Assembly (NCBI GenBank): GCA_937893145.1
Contig: CALBJW010000004.1
Coordinates: 1 to 30,623, forward strand
Length of the DNA stretch: 30,623 nt
Direction of reading: 5' to 3'
Origin: an uncultured Prevotellaceae bacterium
Lineage (GTDB): Bacteria > Bacteroidota > Bacteroidia > Bacteroidales > Bacteroidaceae
Shown here: positions 7,613-16,013 of the stretch, piece by piece
Layout: every line of letters begins with the position of its first letter
Numbering within the stretch: the stretch's first letter is position 1
The notes under the pieces: model-generated
Databases searched by the model: none
The model's input: the letters and a program-made list of their open reading frames with translations, nothing else
Told to the model about the DNA's origin: nothing
Made by a program: the position numbers and the translations under genes

Positions 7613-10027
7613 ATGAAACGCACGTGTTTGTTATACTTTATATTAGGTACAATAGCACTTTTCAGTGCGTGTAAATCAGACGAAAAAAGTGAGAGCCTCT
7701 ATTCATTAGAGGCTCAAGCTATTGTTGACAGTATATCAGACATCGATTCGTTGCTCACTATTGTTAAAAGATATGCTTCGCTTAAGGACAAGAAAGCCGA
7801 ACTGATTATTCACGAATATGTAGGCAAACTGTACCGTGACCGCTCCAACTTTGAAAAAGCCATCATTCACCACGATGCAGAAATCACCCTTGCCACTGCT
7901 ATTCATGACACTCTGCACCTTGTGCGCGCCCTGAACAATCAAGGAACGAATTTTCGCCGCATCAGCGACATGAACGAGGCTGCTAAGTTTCACTATGAGG
8001 CTCTGGAACTTTGCAACGCCCAGAAGGATGACACATCGCAGGTGACACGCAAGAATCATGTAGTCTCACTCAACGGACTTGGAAACGTACTGCTTTCTAT
8101 GGGCAACTATGATGAAGCAGAAAACATGTTTCGACAAGCACTGGCTGGTGAGCAATCATTAGGTAGTAAAGTGGGACAGGCCATAAACTATGCTAATATT
8201 GGTAGCATATTTGAACACAGAAACGAACTGGACTCCGCGCGTACATATTATATTAAGTCACTCAAGATGAATAGTGAGGCCAATAATCTCATAGGCATTG
8301 GTCTCTGCCATCAATACTTAGGAGCATTGGACGAGAAGGAAGGTTTCCTTGCATCTGCACAGAAGAGATACTATAAAAGCTATGAGGTGATGCGTCCTAC
8401 TAACGATGCATGGCATTGGATGGAACCTTGTACCAGACTTGCAGAAAACTATATTAACATCGAAGAGGAAGACTCTGCACGCAAATATGTAGGAATAATC
8501 ACTGAGACGGCAGAAGATATCAAATCCAAAGAACATCTTGCCAAAGCATACGACATAGGTTCTCGGTTTGAAGAGAAATGGGGAACACCTACTCGTGCAT
8601 TGGTTCTGTACAAGATGAGCCAGCAATTAGCTGACAGTGTGCTCAGCGAAAAGAACTTTATTCAAATGCAGAACATGCGTGTGAACTACGAAACAAAGCA
8701 GCGTGCGGCTGAGGTTCTACAAGCTAAAGAAGAGGCAAGGTTAGAGCAAACCATACGACAGATTATCACTTGGATGAGCTTTGCAATGTTCATAATCCTT
8801 GTAGCAATTCTCATCATACTCGTTCGTGCCAATATAATCAGAAAGAAAGCAAATGATTCGCTTCAGAAAACTGACAAGGAACTACGAATGATTTACGACG
8901 AGCGACAGGAATTCTATCGCGACATTGCTCATCGTTTTCGTACTCCTCTGACTGTGGTTATCGGTATGACTCAGCAGTTGCGTGAACATATCAACAAGGA
9001 AGATAAACAGGCACAGGGGGATTTCCTTGCTGTAGAACGACAGAATAGCGAATTGCTCAGACTTGTGAACGAGATGATGCACAAGTTACAACCTAATGCT
9101 TCTACTGCAACTTCTACAACATCGAGAGGCAAAGCAAAAGCATCGGGCCTTGTCGATGTGCGAGAAGACACCTACAACTCTCCAACAAGCACACATGCTC
9201 CAATAACTCCCGAAGGTAAAGTACCACTCATTCTTTTGGCTGAGGATAATGAAGATGTGGCTCGCTACCAATGTGAACTCCTTGAAGGTAATGGGTATCG
9301 TGTGAATTGGGTAACCGACGGACTTATGGCTCTTGATGCCATAAAGGAAGAAATGCCTAATATCGTCATCACTGATGTCATGATGCCTAAGATGGATGGA
9401 CTCGAACTCTGCAGACACATCAGAGAGGACGAGAAGACCAGCCACCTTCCTCTTATTATAGTAACAGCAAGAGTGGAAGACCGTGACCGCATGGAAGGAC
9501 TGGAAGCGGGAGCGGAAGTGTATCTCACAAAACCTTTCTTGGGCAGAGAACTCCTTCTCAACATCAAGAATCTTCTTGAACAAAGACATAAACTCAGCCA
9601 AAAGAACAGCAACACAGCAACGGCTTCTGTCAATTCGGAAAGAACATTTGCTGAGAACGAAGTTAGCAATATCAAGGAGATTGTGTTGGGTATCATTGAA
9701 GAGCAGAACAATTCGTTCCGCAAGATGCTTAATGAAGTCATAGACTCTAACCTTTCTGACCCTTCCTTCAACTCTACAATGTTGGCTGCTCACATGTGTT
9801 TGTCGCGCGCCCAACTTAACAGAAAAGTGAATGCAGAACTCGGAACAGATACTACTCATTACATCCGCGACCGCAGACTTGAACACGCTTGTCAAATGCT
9901 CAAGAAGAATAACATGTCTATCATGGACGTACAGGTTGCCTGCGGATTTGACTCTCCTGGCTACTTCTCTCGCGTATTCAAACAGAAATATAATATGAGT
10001 CCATCAGAATATAGGAAAGAGGCATAA
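7613..10027 (+). CDS. TPR-HisKA-receiver-AraC hybrid regulator lacking an ATPase domain
   Basis: Domain order in the 804 residues is as follows. A signal/lipoprotein-type leader (LFSAC, Cys20) is followed by TPR-like helical repeats (~60-350, e.g. LNGLGNVLLSMGNYDEAE) and a coiled stretch (~350-380). Next come one membrane segment (386-405) and a HisKA-like dimerisation helix (~430-492) with YRDIAHRFRTPLT and His440. A ~45-residue Ser/Thr-rich linker leads to a receiver (537-655: E544/D545, phospho-acceptor D588 in ITDVMMP, T618, K640) and an AraC helix-turn-helix (705-804). Ordinary Bacteroidota hybrid two-component proteins have a ~110-residue HATPase_c domain between HisKA and receiver; here it is absent. 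The acidic residue that normally follows the histidine is Arg441. The receiver looks intact. It is likely an inner-membrane regulator sensing a periplasmic cue through the TPRs. Its phosphate source and target genes are unknown. Confidence 0.88.
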   Translation: MKRTCLLYFILGTIALFSACKSDEKSESLYSLEAQAIVDSISDIDSLLTIVKRYASLKDKKAELIIHEYVGKLYRDRSNFEKAIIHHDAEITLATAIHDTLHLVRALNNQGTNFRRISDMNEAAKFHYEALELCNAQKDDTSQVTRKNHVVSLNGLGNVLLSMGNYDEAENMFRQALAGEQSLGSKVGQAINYANIGSIFEHRNELDSARTYYIKSLKMNSEANNLIGIGLCHQYLGALDEKEGFLASAQKRYYKSYEVMRPTNDAWHWMEPCTRLAENYINIEEEDSARKYVGIITETAEDIKSKEHLAKAYDIGSRFEEKWGTPTRALVLYKMSQQLADSVLSEKNFIQMQNMRVNYETKQRAAEVLQAKEEARLEQTIRQIITWMSFAMFIILVAILIILVRANIIRKKANDSLQKTDKELRMIYDERQEFYRDIAHRFRTPLTVVIGMTQQLREHINKEDKQAQGDFLAVERQNSELLRLVNEMMHKLQPNASTATSTTSRGKAKASGLVDVREDTYNSPTSTHAPITPEGKVPLILLAEDNEDVARYQCELLEGNGYRVNWVTDGLMALDAIKEEMPNIVITDVMMPKMDGLELCRHIREDEKTSHLPLIIVTARVEDRDRMEGLEAGAEVYLTKPFLGRELLLNIKNLLEQRHKLSQKNSNTATASVNSERTFAENEVSNIKEIVLGIIEEQNNSFRKMLNEVIDSNLSDPSFNSTMLAAHMCLSRAQLNRKVNAELGTDTTHYIRDRRLEHACQMLKKNNMSIMDVQVACGFDSPGYFSRVFKQKYNMSPSEYRKEA

Positions 10028-10178
10028 TTTTCCTATTTTCTGCATGTGGTTTTGTCCTTTTTGAGTTTCACCAATCAATTTTGTTCTTAAAGTACAACAA
10101 AAAGTACGCATAGTGCAAAAATTTTTCTCTATTTTTTTGGACCTTTGCAATAGGAAATCCAATTAAAGCATAATATAA

Positions 10179-10520
10179 ATGAATAAGAAAGAGAAAGCAA
10201 CTATGCAGATGTACACAAACCTGCTTAGGCATCCAGACACATTCTATTTGGACCCAAATTACAATCTTGAACAGTTTGCAAAAGACTTGAACTTGAACAG
10301 AACCTATGCGTCTCAATTTGCGAATGATGTTTTAGGCATATCATTTCGCCACTTGCTTTCTCAACTTCGACTCAAATACGCAGCCGAACTCATGAAGGAT
10401 CAAAATATGACTTTAACAGATATTGCCAAAAACTCCGGATTCGCCTCCGACATCTCATTCCGTCGTGCACACAACAAGGAATATGGTGTCAATCCTTCAG
10501 AAAGAAGACAAAACATATAA
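10179..10520 (+). CDS. stand-alone AraC-type DNA-binding protein
   Basis: The 113-residue protein is essentially one AraC-family DNA-binding domain. The first helix-turn-helix is at about residues 28-55 (YNLEQFAKDLNLNRTYASQF), the second at ~77-100 (MTLTDIAKNSGFASDISFRRAHNKEYG), ending in the usual NPSERRQ. There is no ligand-binding or receiver domain. It follows the large TPR/receiver/AraC protein by 151 bases on the same strand. Both carry the same type of output domain, so they may share or compete for operators, or this one may be regulated by the other. A GACCTTTG sequence about 40 bases upstream is a poor match to TAnnTTTG. Its targets cannot be read from the sequence. Confidence 0.8.
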   Translation: MNKKEKATMQMYTNLLRHPDTFYLDPNYNLEQFAKDLNLNRTYASQFANDVLGISFRHLLSQLRLKYAAELMKDQNMTLTDIAKNSGFASDISFRRAHNKEYGVNPSERRQNI

Positions 10521-10581
10521 ATGTTCTTAAAGAATAATGATATTAGCCATTAGAAGGGGCAAAACATAATGAGATTATCAA

Positions 10582-10597
10582 AGCGTTGACAAACGCT
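10582..10597. repeat. small inverted repeat AGCGTT-GACA-AACGCT
   Basis: A 6-base-pair hairpin with a 4-base loop lies between the AraC gene stop and the strong terminator at 10606-10643. It may be part of a 3' untranslated structure; no function is evident. Confidence 0.3.
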
Positions 10598-10606
10598 AAT
10601 CAAAAC

Positions 10607-10642
10607 AAACAACCCTGCAGACCGTTTTCTGCAGGGTTGTTT
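10607..10642. terminator. bidirectional terminator between the AraC gene and ddh
   Basis: A 14-base-pair perfect stem (AAACAACCCTGCAG at 10607-10620 with its complement at 10629-10642) and an 8-base loop are flanked by A-rich sequence on the left and TTTATT on the right. It can end transcripts of the plus-strand AraC gene and of the convergent mltG-ddh operon. Confidence 0.85.
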
Positions 10643-10669
10643 TATTGTATAGATAATGTTCTGCTACTA

Positions 10670-11569
10670 TTATACTAAGTGACGAATAAGTTCTTCCTTG
10701 TCACCTGGGAGCATATCAATAACTGGGATTTCAATCATTGTGTATGCACCTGGCTGCTGCTTCATTGAAGCACGAGCAACATTTACAAGAACCTGTGCTG
10801 TAAGAGCAGGGTTGTTAATCTTCATGTTGAACTCAAAGAGCTGGTTGTGAGTCTTACCAGACACACCCTTACGAACGAGGTTTACACCGTGACCAACGTC
10901 ATTGAGAGCATCAACAGATGGTACAGCAAAAACGTGAGTCTCATCACTTGCGAAATATGGGTCTGCCTTGATAGCTGCAGTAACAGTTTCGAGATCTGCA
11001 CCTTCTTCAAGTTCTACATATACCATACGACGGTGGATACCTTCACCTACTGGAATAGTCATTGAGAGAGCATCCTTAACGCCTTCCTTTGAACGTACAC
11101 ATACGCTGTGTCCCATTGAACGACCAGGACCGAAGTTTGTATAGCTGATACCCTTTGGTGCGAGGCTTTCCATGAGTGTACGAACGATTGAATCTGAACC
11201 TGGATCCCAACCTGCTGAGATAACGCTGACAGCATTGTTTGCCTTTGCTACTGCATCGAGTGAACGACGAAGGTCAACAATCTGTGTGTGGATATCAAAT
11301 GAGTCAACTGTGTTGATTCCGAGTTCAAGGCATTCCTTAGCATAAACCTCAACTGAACGTGTTGGAGTAGCAAGGATAGCAACCTGTACGTTTTCAAGTT
11401 CCTTTATGCTCTTTACCACGTTGATTTCAGCAAGTTCTGCAGGCTTATTCTCTGCGCCATTACGACGAACGATACCTACTACTTCAAAGTCTGGTGAAGC
11501 CTGAAGAGCTTCGAGTGTGTATTTGCCAATGTTTCCGTAACCTACAATGGCAGCACGAATTTTTTCCAT
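10670..11569 (-). CDS. ddh: meso-diaminopimelate D-dehydrogenase
   Basis: The enzyme makes meso-diaminopimelate from tetrahydrodipicolinate, ammonia and NADPH in one step, bypassing the succinylase, acetylase and aminotransferase routes. At 299 residues it has an N-terminal Rossmann start IVGYGNIGKYTLEAL with the nucleotide loop at residues 10-15, an ISAGWDPGSDS segment, NFGPGRSMGHS, and the family C-terminal region (GHGVNLVRKGVSGKTHNQ). These are hallmarks of DAP dehydrogenase, and the length is that expected of the family (a little under the ~320 of the Corynebacterium enzyme). It lies 40 bases downstream of mltG on the same strand with no promoter box seen between, so both probably belong to one transcript devoted to peptidoglycan. 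DapB, which supplies its substrate, is encoded at 26423-27139. Confidence 0.93.
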   Translation of the reverse strand: MEKIRAAIVGYGNIGKYTLEALQASPDFEVVGIVRRNGAENKPAELAEINVVKSIKELENVQVAILATPTRSVEVYAKECLELGINTVDSFDIHTQIVDLRRSLDAVAKANNAVSVISAGWDPGSDSIVRTLMESLAPKGISYTNFGPGRSMGHSVCVRSKEGVKDALSMTIPVGEGIHRRMVYVELEEGADLETVTAAIKADPYFASDETHVFAVPSVDALNDVGHGVNLVRKGVSGKTHNQLFEFNMKINNPALTAQVLVNVARASMKQQPGAYTMIEIPVIDMLPGDKEELIRHLV

Positions 11570-11609
11570 GTTTTAATTGTTGTTTTATTAGTGTGATTTA
11601 TATCATTTA

Positions 11610-12629
11610 TTACTTCATTATTCCTCTTTGATTGAGAGCCTTCTGATACCTTGCTGCATTCTGGAGATGAGCAGCATAAGAACTTGTGAAGTTATGCGAA
11701 CCCGAGAAGTCTTCTTTTGCACACATATACAAGTAGTCATTATGCTCGTAATTGAGTACTGCATCTATTCCTTGAATCGAAGGGACGCGGATAGGACCAG
11801 GAGGAAGACCTGTATTCACATAGGTATTATAAGGTGAATTGAACCTAAGTTGTTCAAACGTCACACGATGGATATTGAAGTCTCCTATCGCAAAGATAAC
11901 CGTTGGGTCACTCTGGAGTGGCATACCGATATCCAAACGATGCTTGTAGAGGCCTGCTACTGTAGCCTTTTCTGGTCCATAACTTGTTTCGCTTTCAACG
12001 ATAGAGGCAAGTGTAACAACTTCCTCTGGAGTCATGCCTATCGACTTGGCTTTTGAAGTACGCTCTTCATTCCAGAACGCATTTTTCTCCTTATTAAGAC
12101 GATTAACAAGTCCCTGTGCTGACATATTCCAATAAGCCTCGTATGTATTAGGAACAAAGAGACAAGGAAGAGTTTCTTTTGAATATCCAAGACTATCCAT
12201 AAACACAGAGTCACGGAGAATTTCAACGATTTCATCAGCCGAAAGCATCAGCTGTGGTGCAAGTCGGTCTGCCATGTCTTGTATGGTACGCACCTCAGGA
12301 ACAGTAAGCTTGATAGGACTCTGTGAACCGTTTGCCAATCTACGAACACAAGTGAAGGCATCCAGACCCGGTTCAATAGCGTAGCATCCTGTTCTTGGTT
12401 TGCTAAATCTCTTCAGCACAGACATAAGGTCATACCCCATCATGCTTTTTGCCTGACCTACGGATTGTACCTTATTTCTCAACGAATCCATTGTGTCGTC
12501 TCTATCAACATAAACGTATGCTGTCTCAGTCACCTTAAATGGAGACGAAAACAAGAGATAGGCACAACCACCTACAGCAACGGCAGCTACTACTGCTGCA
12601 CTTGCTAAAAATTTTAATGTTTTAGTCAT
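11610..12629 (-). CDS. mltG: endolytic peptidoglycan transglycosylase MltG
   Basis: MltG is an inner-membrane enzyme that cleaves nascent glycan strands and sets their length. This 339-residue copy has an N-terminal membrane anchor (residues 7-29), a LysM-like periplasmic part and the YceG/MltG catalytic core. The core shows LASIVESETSYGPEK (residues 207-221, holding the catalytic glutamate), then GLYKHRLDIGMPLQSDPTVIFAIGD and the family's SPYNTYVNTGLPPGPI. It is the first gene of a two-gene operon with ddh. A TAACTTTG box at 12649-12656 lies about 20 bases upstream of the ATG, giving a very short leader. Confidence 0.93.
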   Translation of the reverse strand: MTKTLKFLASAAVVAAVAVGGCAYLLFSSPFKVTETAYVYVDRDDTMDSLRNKVQSVGQAKSMMGYDLMSVLKRFSKPRTGCYAIEPGLDAFTCVRRLANGSQSPIKLTVPEVRTIQDMADRLAPQLMLSADEIVEILRDSVFMDSLGYSKETLPCLFVPNTYEAYWNMSAQGLVNRLNKEKNAFWNEERTSKAKSIGMTPEEVVTLASIVESETSYGPEKATVAGLYKHRLDIGMPLQSDPTVIFAIGDFNIHRVTFEQLRFNSPYNTYVNTGLPPGPIRVPSIQGIDAVLNYEHNDYLYMCAKEDFSGSHNFTSSYAAHLQNAARYQKALNQRGIMK

Positions 12630-12648
12630 CTTTTCACAAAATTCATTG

Positions 12649-12656
12649 CAAAGTTA
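12649..12656 (-). promoter_or_regulatory. promoter -7 box of mltG-ddh
   Basis: TAACTTTG (then C) on the minus strand matches the Bacteroidota -7 consensus and lies 20 bases upstream of the mltG ATG. No TTTG is present at the ideal -33 spacing. Confidence 0.6.
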
Positions 12657-12782
12657 CATCTTTTAATTTACTTTACATGTATTTTTATCAATAAAAAAGC
12701 GAATTACACAACAAAAAGTCAATTAACACATAAAATTATATTTGCCATGTGACAGAAAGATAATCTATAAACATAAAAATAA

Positions 12783-12808
12783 GGCGCATCCCCATACAGA
12801 GATGCGCC
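12783..12808 (-). terminator. terminator of secDF
   Basis: An 8-base-pair GC-rich stem (GGCGCATC, GATGCGCC) with a 10-base loop lies 23 bases beyond the secDF stop codon. On the minus strand it is followed by TTATTTTTATG. Confidence 0.7.
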
Positions 12809-12830
12809 CATATTATATATAATAGGTGAA

Positions 12831-15800
12831 TTACTTAGCTGGTTCAGCAACTGGCTCTTCACTTTCTTCCTTGATGCGCTTACCCATCACGATGTATGCG
12901 ATAGGAGCAGCAACGAAGAGGGAAGAAAGAGTACCGATAAGAACACCAAGAATCATTGCGAATGCGAAACCACGGATGCTGTCACCACCGAAGAGGATGA
13001 TAGCGAGGAGCACAACGAATGTAGATACAGAAGTATTTACAGTACGAGCAAGACAAGCATTGAGCGAGTCGTTGAAGTTGCGCTGGAGGTCACGCTTTGG
13101 ATGGTTCTTGAATGTCTCACGGATACGGTCGAATACAACCACCTTATCGTTAATAGAGTAACCGATAACTGTAAGGATAGCACCAATGAATGTCTGGTCA
13201 ATCTCGAGTGAGAATGGCATCCATCCGTAGCAGAGCGAGAATGCACCGATTACGAGGAATGTATCAACACAGAGGGCACCAATAGAACCTACTGAGTAAG
13301 CTACATTGCGGAAACGGATAAGGATATAGATGAAGATTGCAACGATAGCGAAGAGAACTGAGAGGATAGCTCCGTAAGTGATGTCTTCAGCGATAGATGG
13401 ACCTACCTTCTGTGAAGAGATGATAGAACCACCAGCACGGTCATCACGGTCGAGGAACTGTTCTGCAGTAACGTTCTTATCAATAAGACCACCTTCAACG
13501 AATGCCTGATAGAGGTTGTTTTCAATTTCCTCATCAACAGTTGTACCATTCTCCTTGATACGGTAGTTTGTAGAAACACGTACCTGCTTGCCATCAGTAC
13601 CAATAGCGATTACTGTTACGTTAATAGCATCGTCATTCTTCTTGTTTGATTCGAATGTCTTAACAAGAGCTTCCTTAACCTGTTCTGGCTGAACTGGATT
13701 AACAAACTCAACCTTGTAGTTGCGACCACCAGTGAAGTCGATTGACTGGCTGAGACCACGAACTGCGAGTGAAGCAGCGCAGATGAGTGCAAGAACACCG
13801 AATACTGCGAATGACTTCTTGTAAGAACCCATGAAGTTGTAGTTAGTACCCTGCATGAGGTTCTTTGAAAGTGGAGTTGTGAATGTAAGGTTCTGCCACT
13901 TACCGTTATTAACGAAGTGCTCGAATACGATACGAGTGAGCCATACTGCAGTAAAGAATGAACATACGATACCAATAATCAATGTAGTAGCGAAGCCCTT
14001 GATAGGACCTGTACCGAAGTTGAAGAGGATAACACCTGTAAGGATTGTTGTGATGTTCGAGTCGAAGATTGCAGAGAACGCATTGCTATAACCGGCATCA
14101 ACAGCATTCTTCATGTTCTTACCAGCACGAAGCTCTTCCTTAGTACGCTCGAAGATGAGCACGTTAGCATCCACCGCCATACCGAGTGTGAGCACCATAC
14201 CTGCAATACCCGAAAGTGTGAGGGCTGCACCGAATGAAGTGAGGACACCAAATGAGAAGAAGAAGTTAAGGAGAAGTGCGCAGTTAGCAACCATACCAGC
14301 CTTAACACCGTACATAGCTACCATGTAGCACATGAGGAGGATGAAGGCGATAATACAAGAGATGAAACCTGCCTGGATTGACTGAGCACCGAGTGTTGGA
14401 CCTACGATATCTTCCTGTACGATAGTAGCAGGAGCTGGCATCTTACCAGATGCGAGTACGTTAGCAAGGTCCTTAGTATCATTAGTTGTGAATGAACCAG
14501 TGATTTCTGTATTACCACCATCAATCTTGTTCTGTACGTTTGGTGCAGAGTAAACGAGGTTATCAAGAACGATTGCGATTGCGTGCTGTACGTTACGCTC
14601 TGTGATAGCAGACCAGATACGAGCACCTTCTGCATTCATCTTTACAGATACGCTTGGACGACCATACTGGTCGAATGCATCCTTAGATTCAGTTACGCAC
14701 TCACCCTCGAGTGGAGCACGACCGTTCTTACCAGTCATACGGATTGCATAAAGCTCAAATACACGACCAGCCTCATCCATAGACTTAACACCCCACTTAA
14801 GAGACATGTCTGAAGGAAGAACCTGCTTTGCGAGTGGAGAGTTAACGAGTCTGTTAACTTCTGCAGTATCGAGAGCCATTGCATAACCTACCATACAACC
14901 TCTGTTGCCTGGAACAACCTGAAGGATAGAGAAGAGTGGGTTTGCCTTCTTAGCTTCTGCCAATGCCTTGTCAGACTTTGGAGCAGCACCCTCTTCTGTT
15001 GCAGCAGCTTTAGAAAGAAGGTTCTTTGCATCTGCCTTAGCAGAGTCAACTTCTTCTGCAACTTCCTCTGCAGCTACTGAATCGTTAGCCTCAGTTGTTT
15101 CTTCAGCAACCTCACCATTACGTAGAGCATTGTTGAGCTGATTGAGGTAACCTACAGCCTCCTGAGAATCATAAGTCTCCCAGAACTCAAGGTTAGCAGA
15201 ACCCTGAAGGAGCTTACGTACACGCTCAGGCTCCTTGATACCAGGAAGCTCAACCATGATACGACCAGTCTGGCCTTCAATCTTCTGAATGTTTGGCTGA
15301 ACGACACCGAAGCGGTCGATACGTGTACGGAGCACGTTGAATGAGTTATCAACTGCCTCTTCTACTGTCTCACGGAGAACCTTCTCTACATCAGAATCTG
15401 ATGTGTTAGTGTTCACCTTGCCCTTGAGCTGCTGAGTAGCAAAGATGGATGCCAGATTGCTATCTGGAGCATTCTTCTTATAAGCCTTGACAAAAAGTGA
15501 GATAAAATCGCTCTGACTTTCTTCTGCCTCCTTCTGAGCCTCTTCTACAGACTTGAGGAATGCAGGATCAGTTTTGTGGTCTGCCAATGTCTTGACTACT
15601 TCAGGAACGCTAACTTCAAGAATCACGTTCATACCGCCCTTGAGGTCAAGACCGAGACCTACTGCAGTTTCACGACAGTCCTTGAGAGTGTAGCTGCCAA
15701 GATAGAATCTTGTTGAATTGAGAGAGTCAAGGTACAACTCAGCTTGCTTTTCATCCATAGCCTTTGCTTTCTTATCCACGATGTTTGTAACAACCGAGAA

Positions 15801-15869
15801 AGAAAGGTAGAAGCAGCAAATGAGCGTAAGCACCACAGCAATAAACTTTACAAATCCTTTGTTTTGCAT
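12831..15869 (-). CDS. secDF: protein translocase subunit SecDF (fused)
   Basis: SecDF uses the proton motive force to help pull secreted proteins through SecYEG. At 1012 residues this is the fused form. The first membrane helix is at ~8-28, then the SecD periplasmic P1 domain (GLDLKGGMNVILEV at 71-85, LRTRIDRFGV near 180), the SecD membrane part with GMAVDANVLIFERTKEE (D568), a SecF P4 domain (~705-830, SIDFTGG) and the SecF membrane part with GYSINDKVVVFDRIRE (D908). The two aspartates are the conserved proton-path residues. P1 contains a low-complexity Glu/Ala-rich insert at ~252-308 (VAEETTEANDSVAAEE onward). It is transcribed alone from a TAACTTTG box at 15965-15972 and ends at its own hairpin. 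Confidence 0.96.
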   Translation of the reverse strand: MQNKGFVKFIAVVLTLICCFYLSFSVVTNIVDKKAKAMDEKQAELYLDSLNSTRFYLGSYTLKDCRETAVGLGLDLKGGMNVILEVSVPEVVKTLADHKTDPAFLKSVEEAQKEAEESQSDFISLFVKAYKKNAPDSNLASIFATQQLKGKVNTNTSDSDVEKVLRETVEEAVDNSFNVLRTRIDRFGVVQPNIQKIEGQTGRIMVELPGIKEPERVRKLLQGSANLEFWETYDSQEAVGYLNQLNNALRNGEVAEETTEANDSVAAEEVAEEVDSAKADAKNLLSKAAATEEGAAPKSDKALAEAKKANPLFSILQVVPGNRGCMVGYAMALDTAEVNRLVNSPLAKQVLPSDMSLKWGVKSMDEAGRVFELYAIRMTGKNGRAPLEGECVTESKDAFDQYGRPSVSVKMNAEGARIWSAITERNVQHAIAIVLDNLVYSAPNVQNKIDGGNTEITGSFTTNDTKDLANVLASGKMPAPATIVQEDIVGPTLGAQSIQAGFISCIIAFILLMCYMVAMYGVKAGMVANCALLLNFFFSFGVLTSFGAALTLSGIAGMVLTLGMAVDANVLIFERTKEELRAGKNMKNAVDAGYSNAFSAIFDSNITTILTGVILFNFGTGPIKGFATTLIIGIVCSFFTAVWLTRIVFEHFVNNGKWQNLTFTTPLSKNLMQGTNYNFMGSYKKSFAVFGVLALICAASLAVRGLSQSIDFTGGRNYKVEFVNPVQPEQVKEALVKTFESNKKNDDAINVTVIAIGTDGKQVRVSTNYRIKENGTTVDEEIENNLYQAFVEGGLIDKNVTAEQFLDRDDRAGGSIISSQKVGPSIAEDITYGAILSVLFAIVAIFIYILIRFRNVAYSVGSIGALCVDTFLVIGAFSLCYGWMPFSLEIDQTFIGAILTVIGYSINDKVVVFDRIRETFKNHPKRDLQRNFNDSLNACLARTVNTSVSTFVVLLAIILFGGDSIRGFAFAMILGVLIGTLSSLFVAAPIAYIVMGKRIKEESEEPVAEPAK

Positions 15870-15964
15870 GATGTTTAAAAAATTAGTAATTTATGATTAT
15901 TTAGTTTTGTCTTTTTCTATTAGGCACACAATGCACCTACACCATTTAAGGCGATTATAGGCTG

Positions 15965-15972
15965 CAAAGTTA
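15965..15972 (-). promoter_or_regulatory. promoter -7 box of secDF
   Basis: TAACTTTG followed by CAGCC on the minus strand, 96 bases upstream of the ATG, matches the Bacteroidota -7 consensus. The -33 element is not clear. Confidence 0.6.
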
Positions 15973-16013
15973 GCAATTTTAATCGACTAAAAGTTATTTA
16001 AATACAATATTTT

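Noticed and set aside
9086..9895. 269-codon minus-strand frame opposite the receiver/AraC part of the hybrid regulator
   Set aside because: The composition (Cys, Ser, Phe, Arg-rich) is shadow-like and it overlaps conserved receiver and AraC domains entirely.
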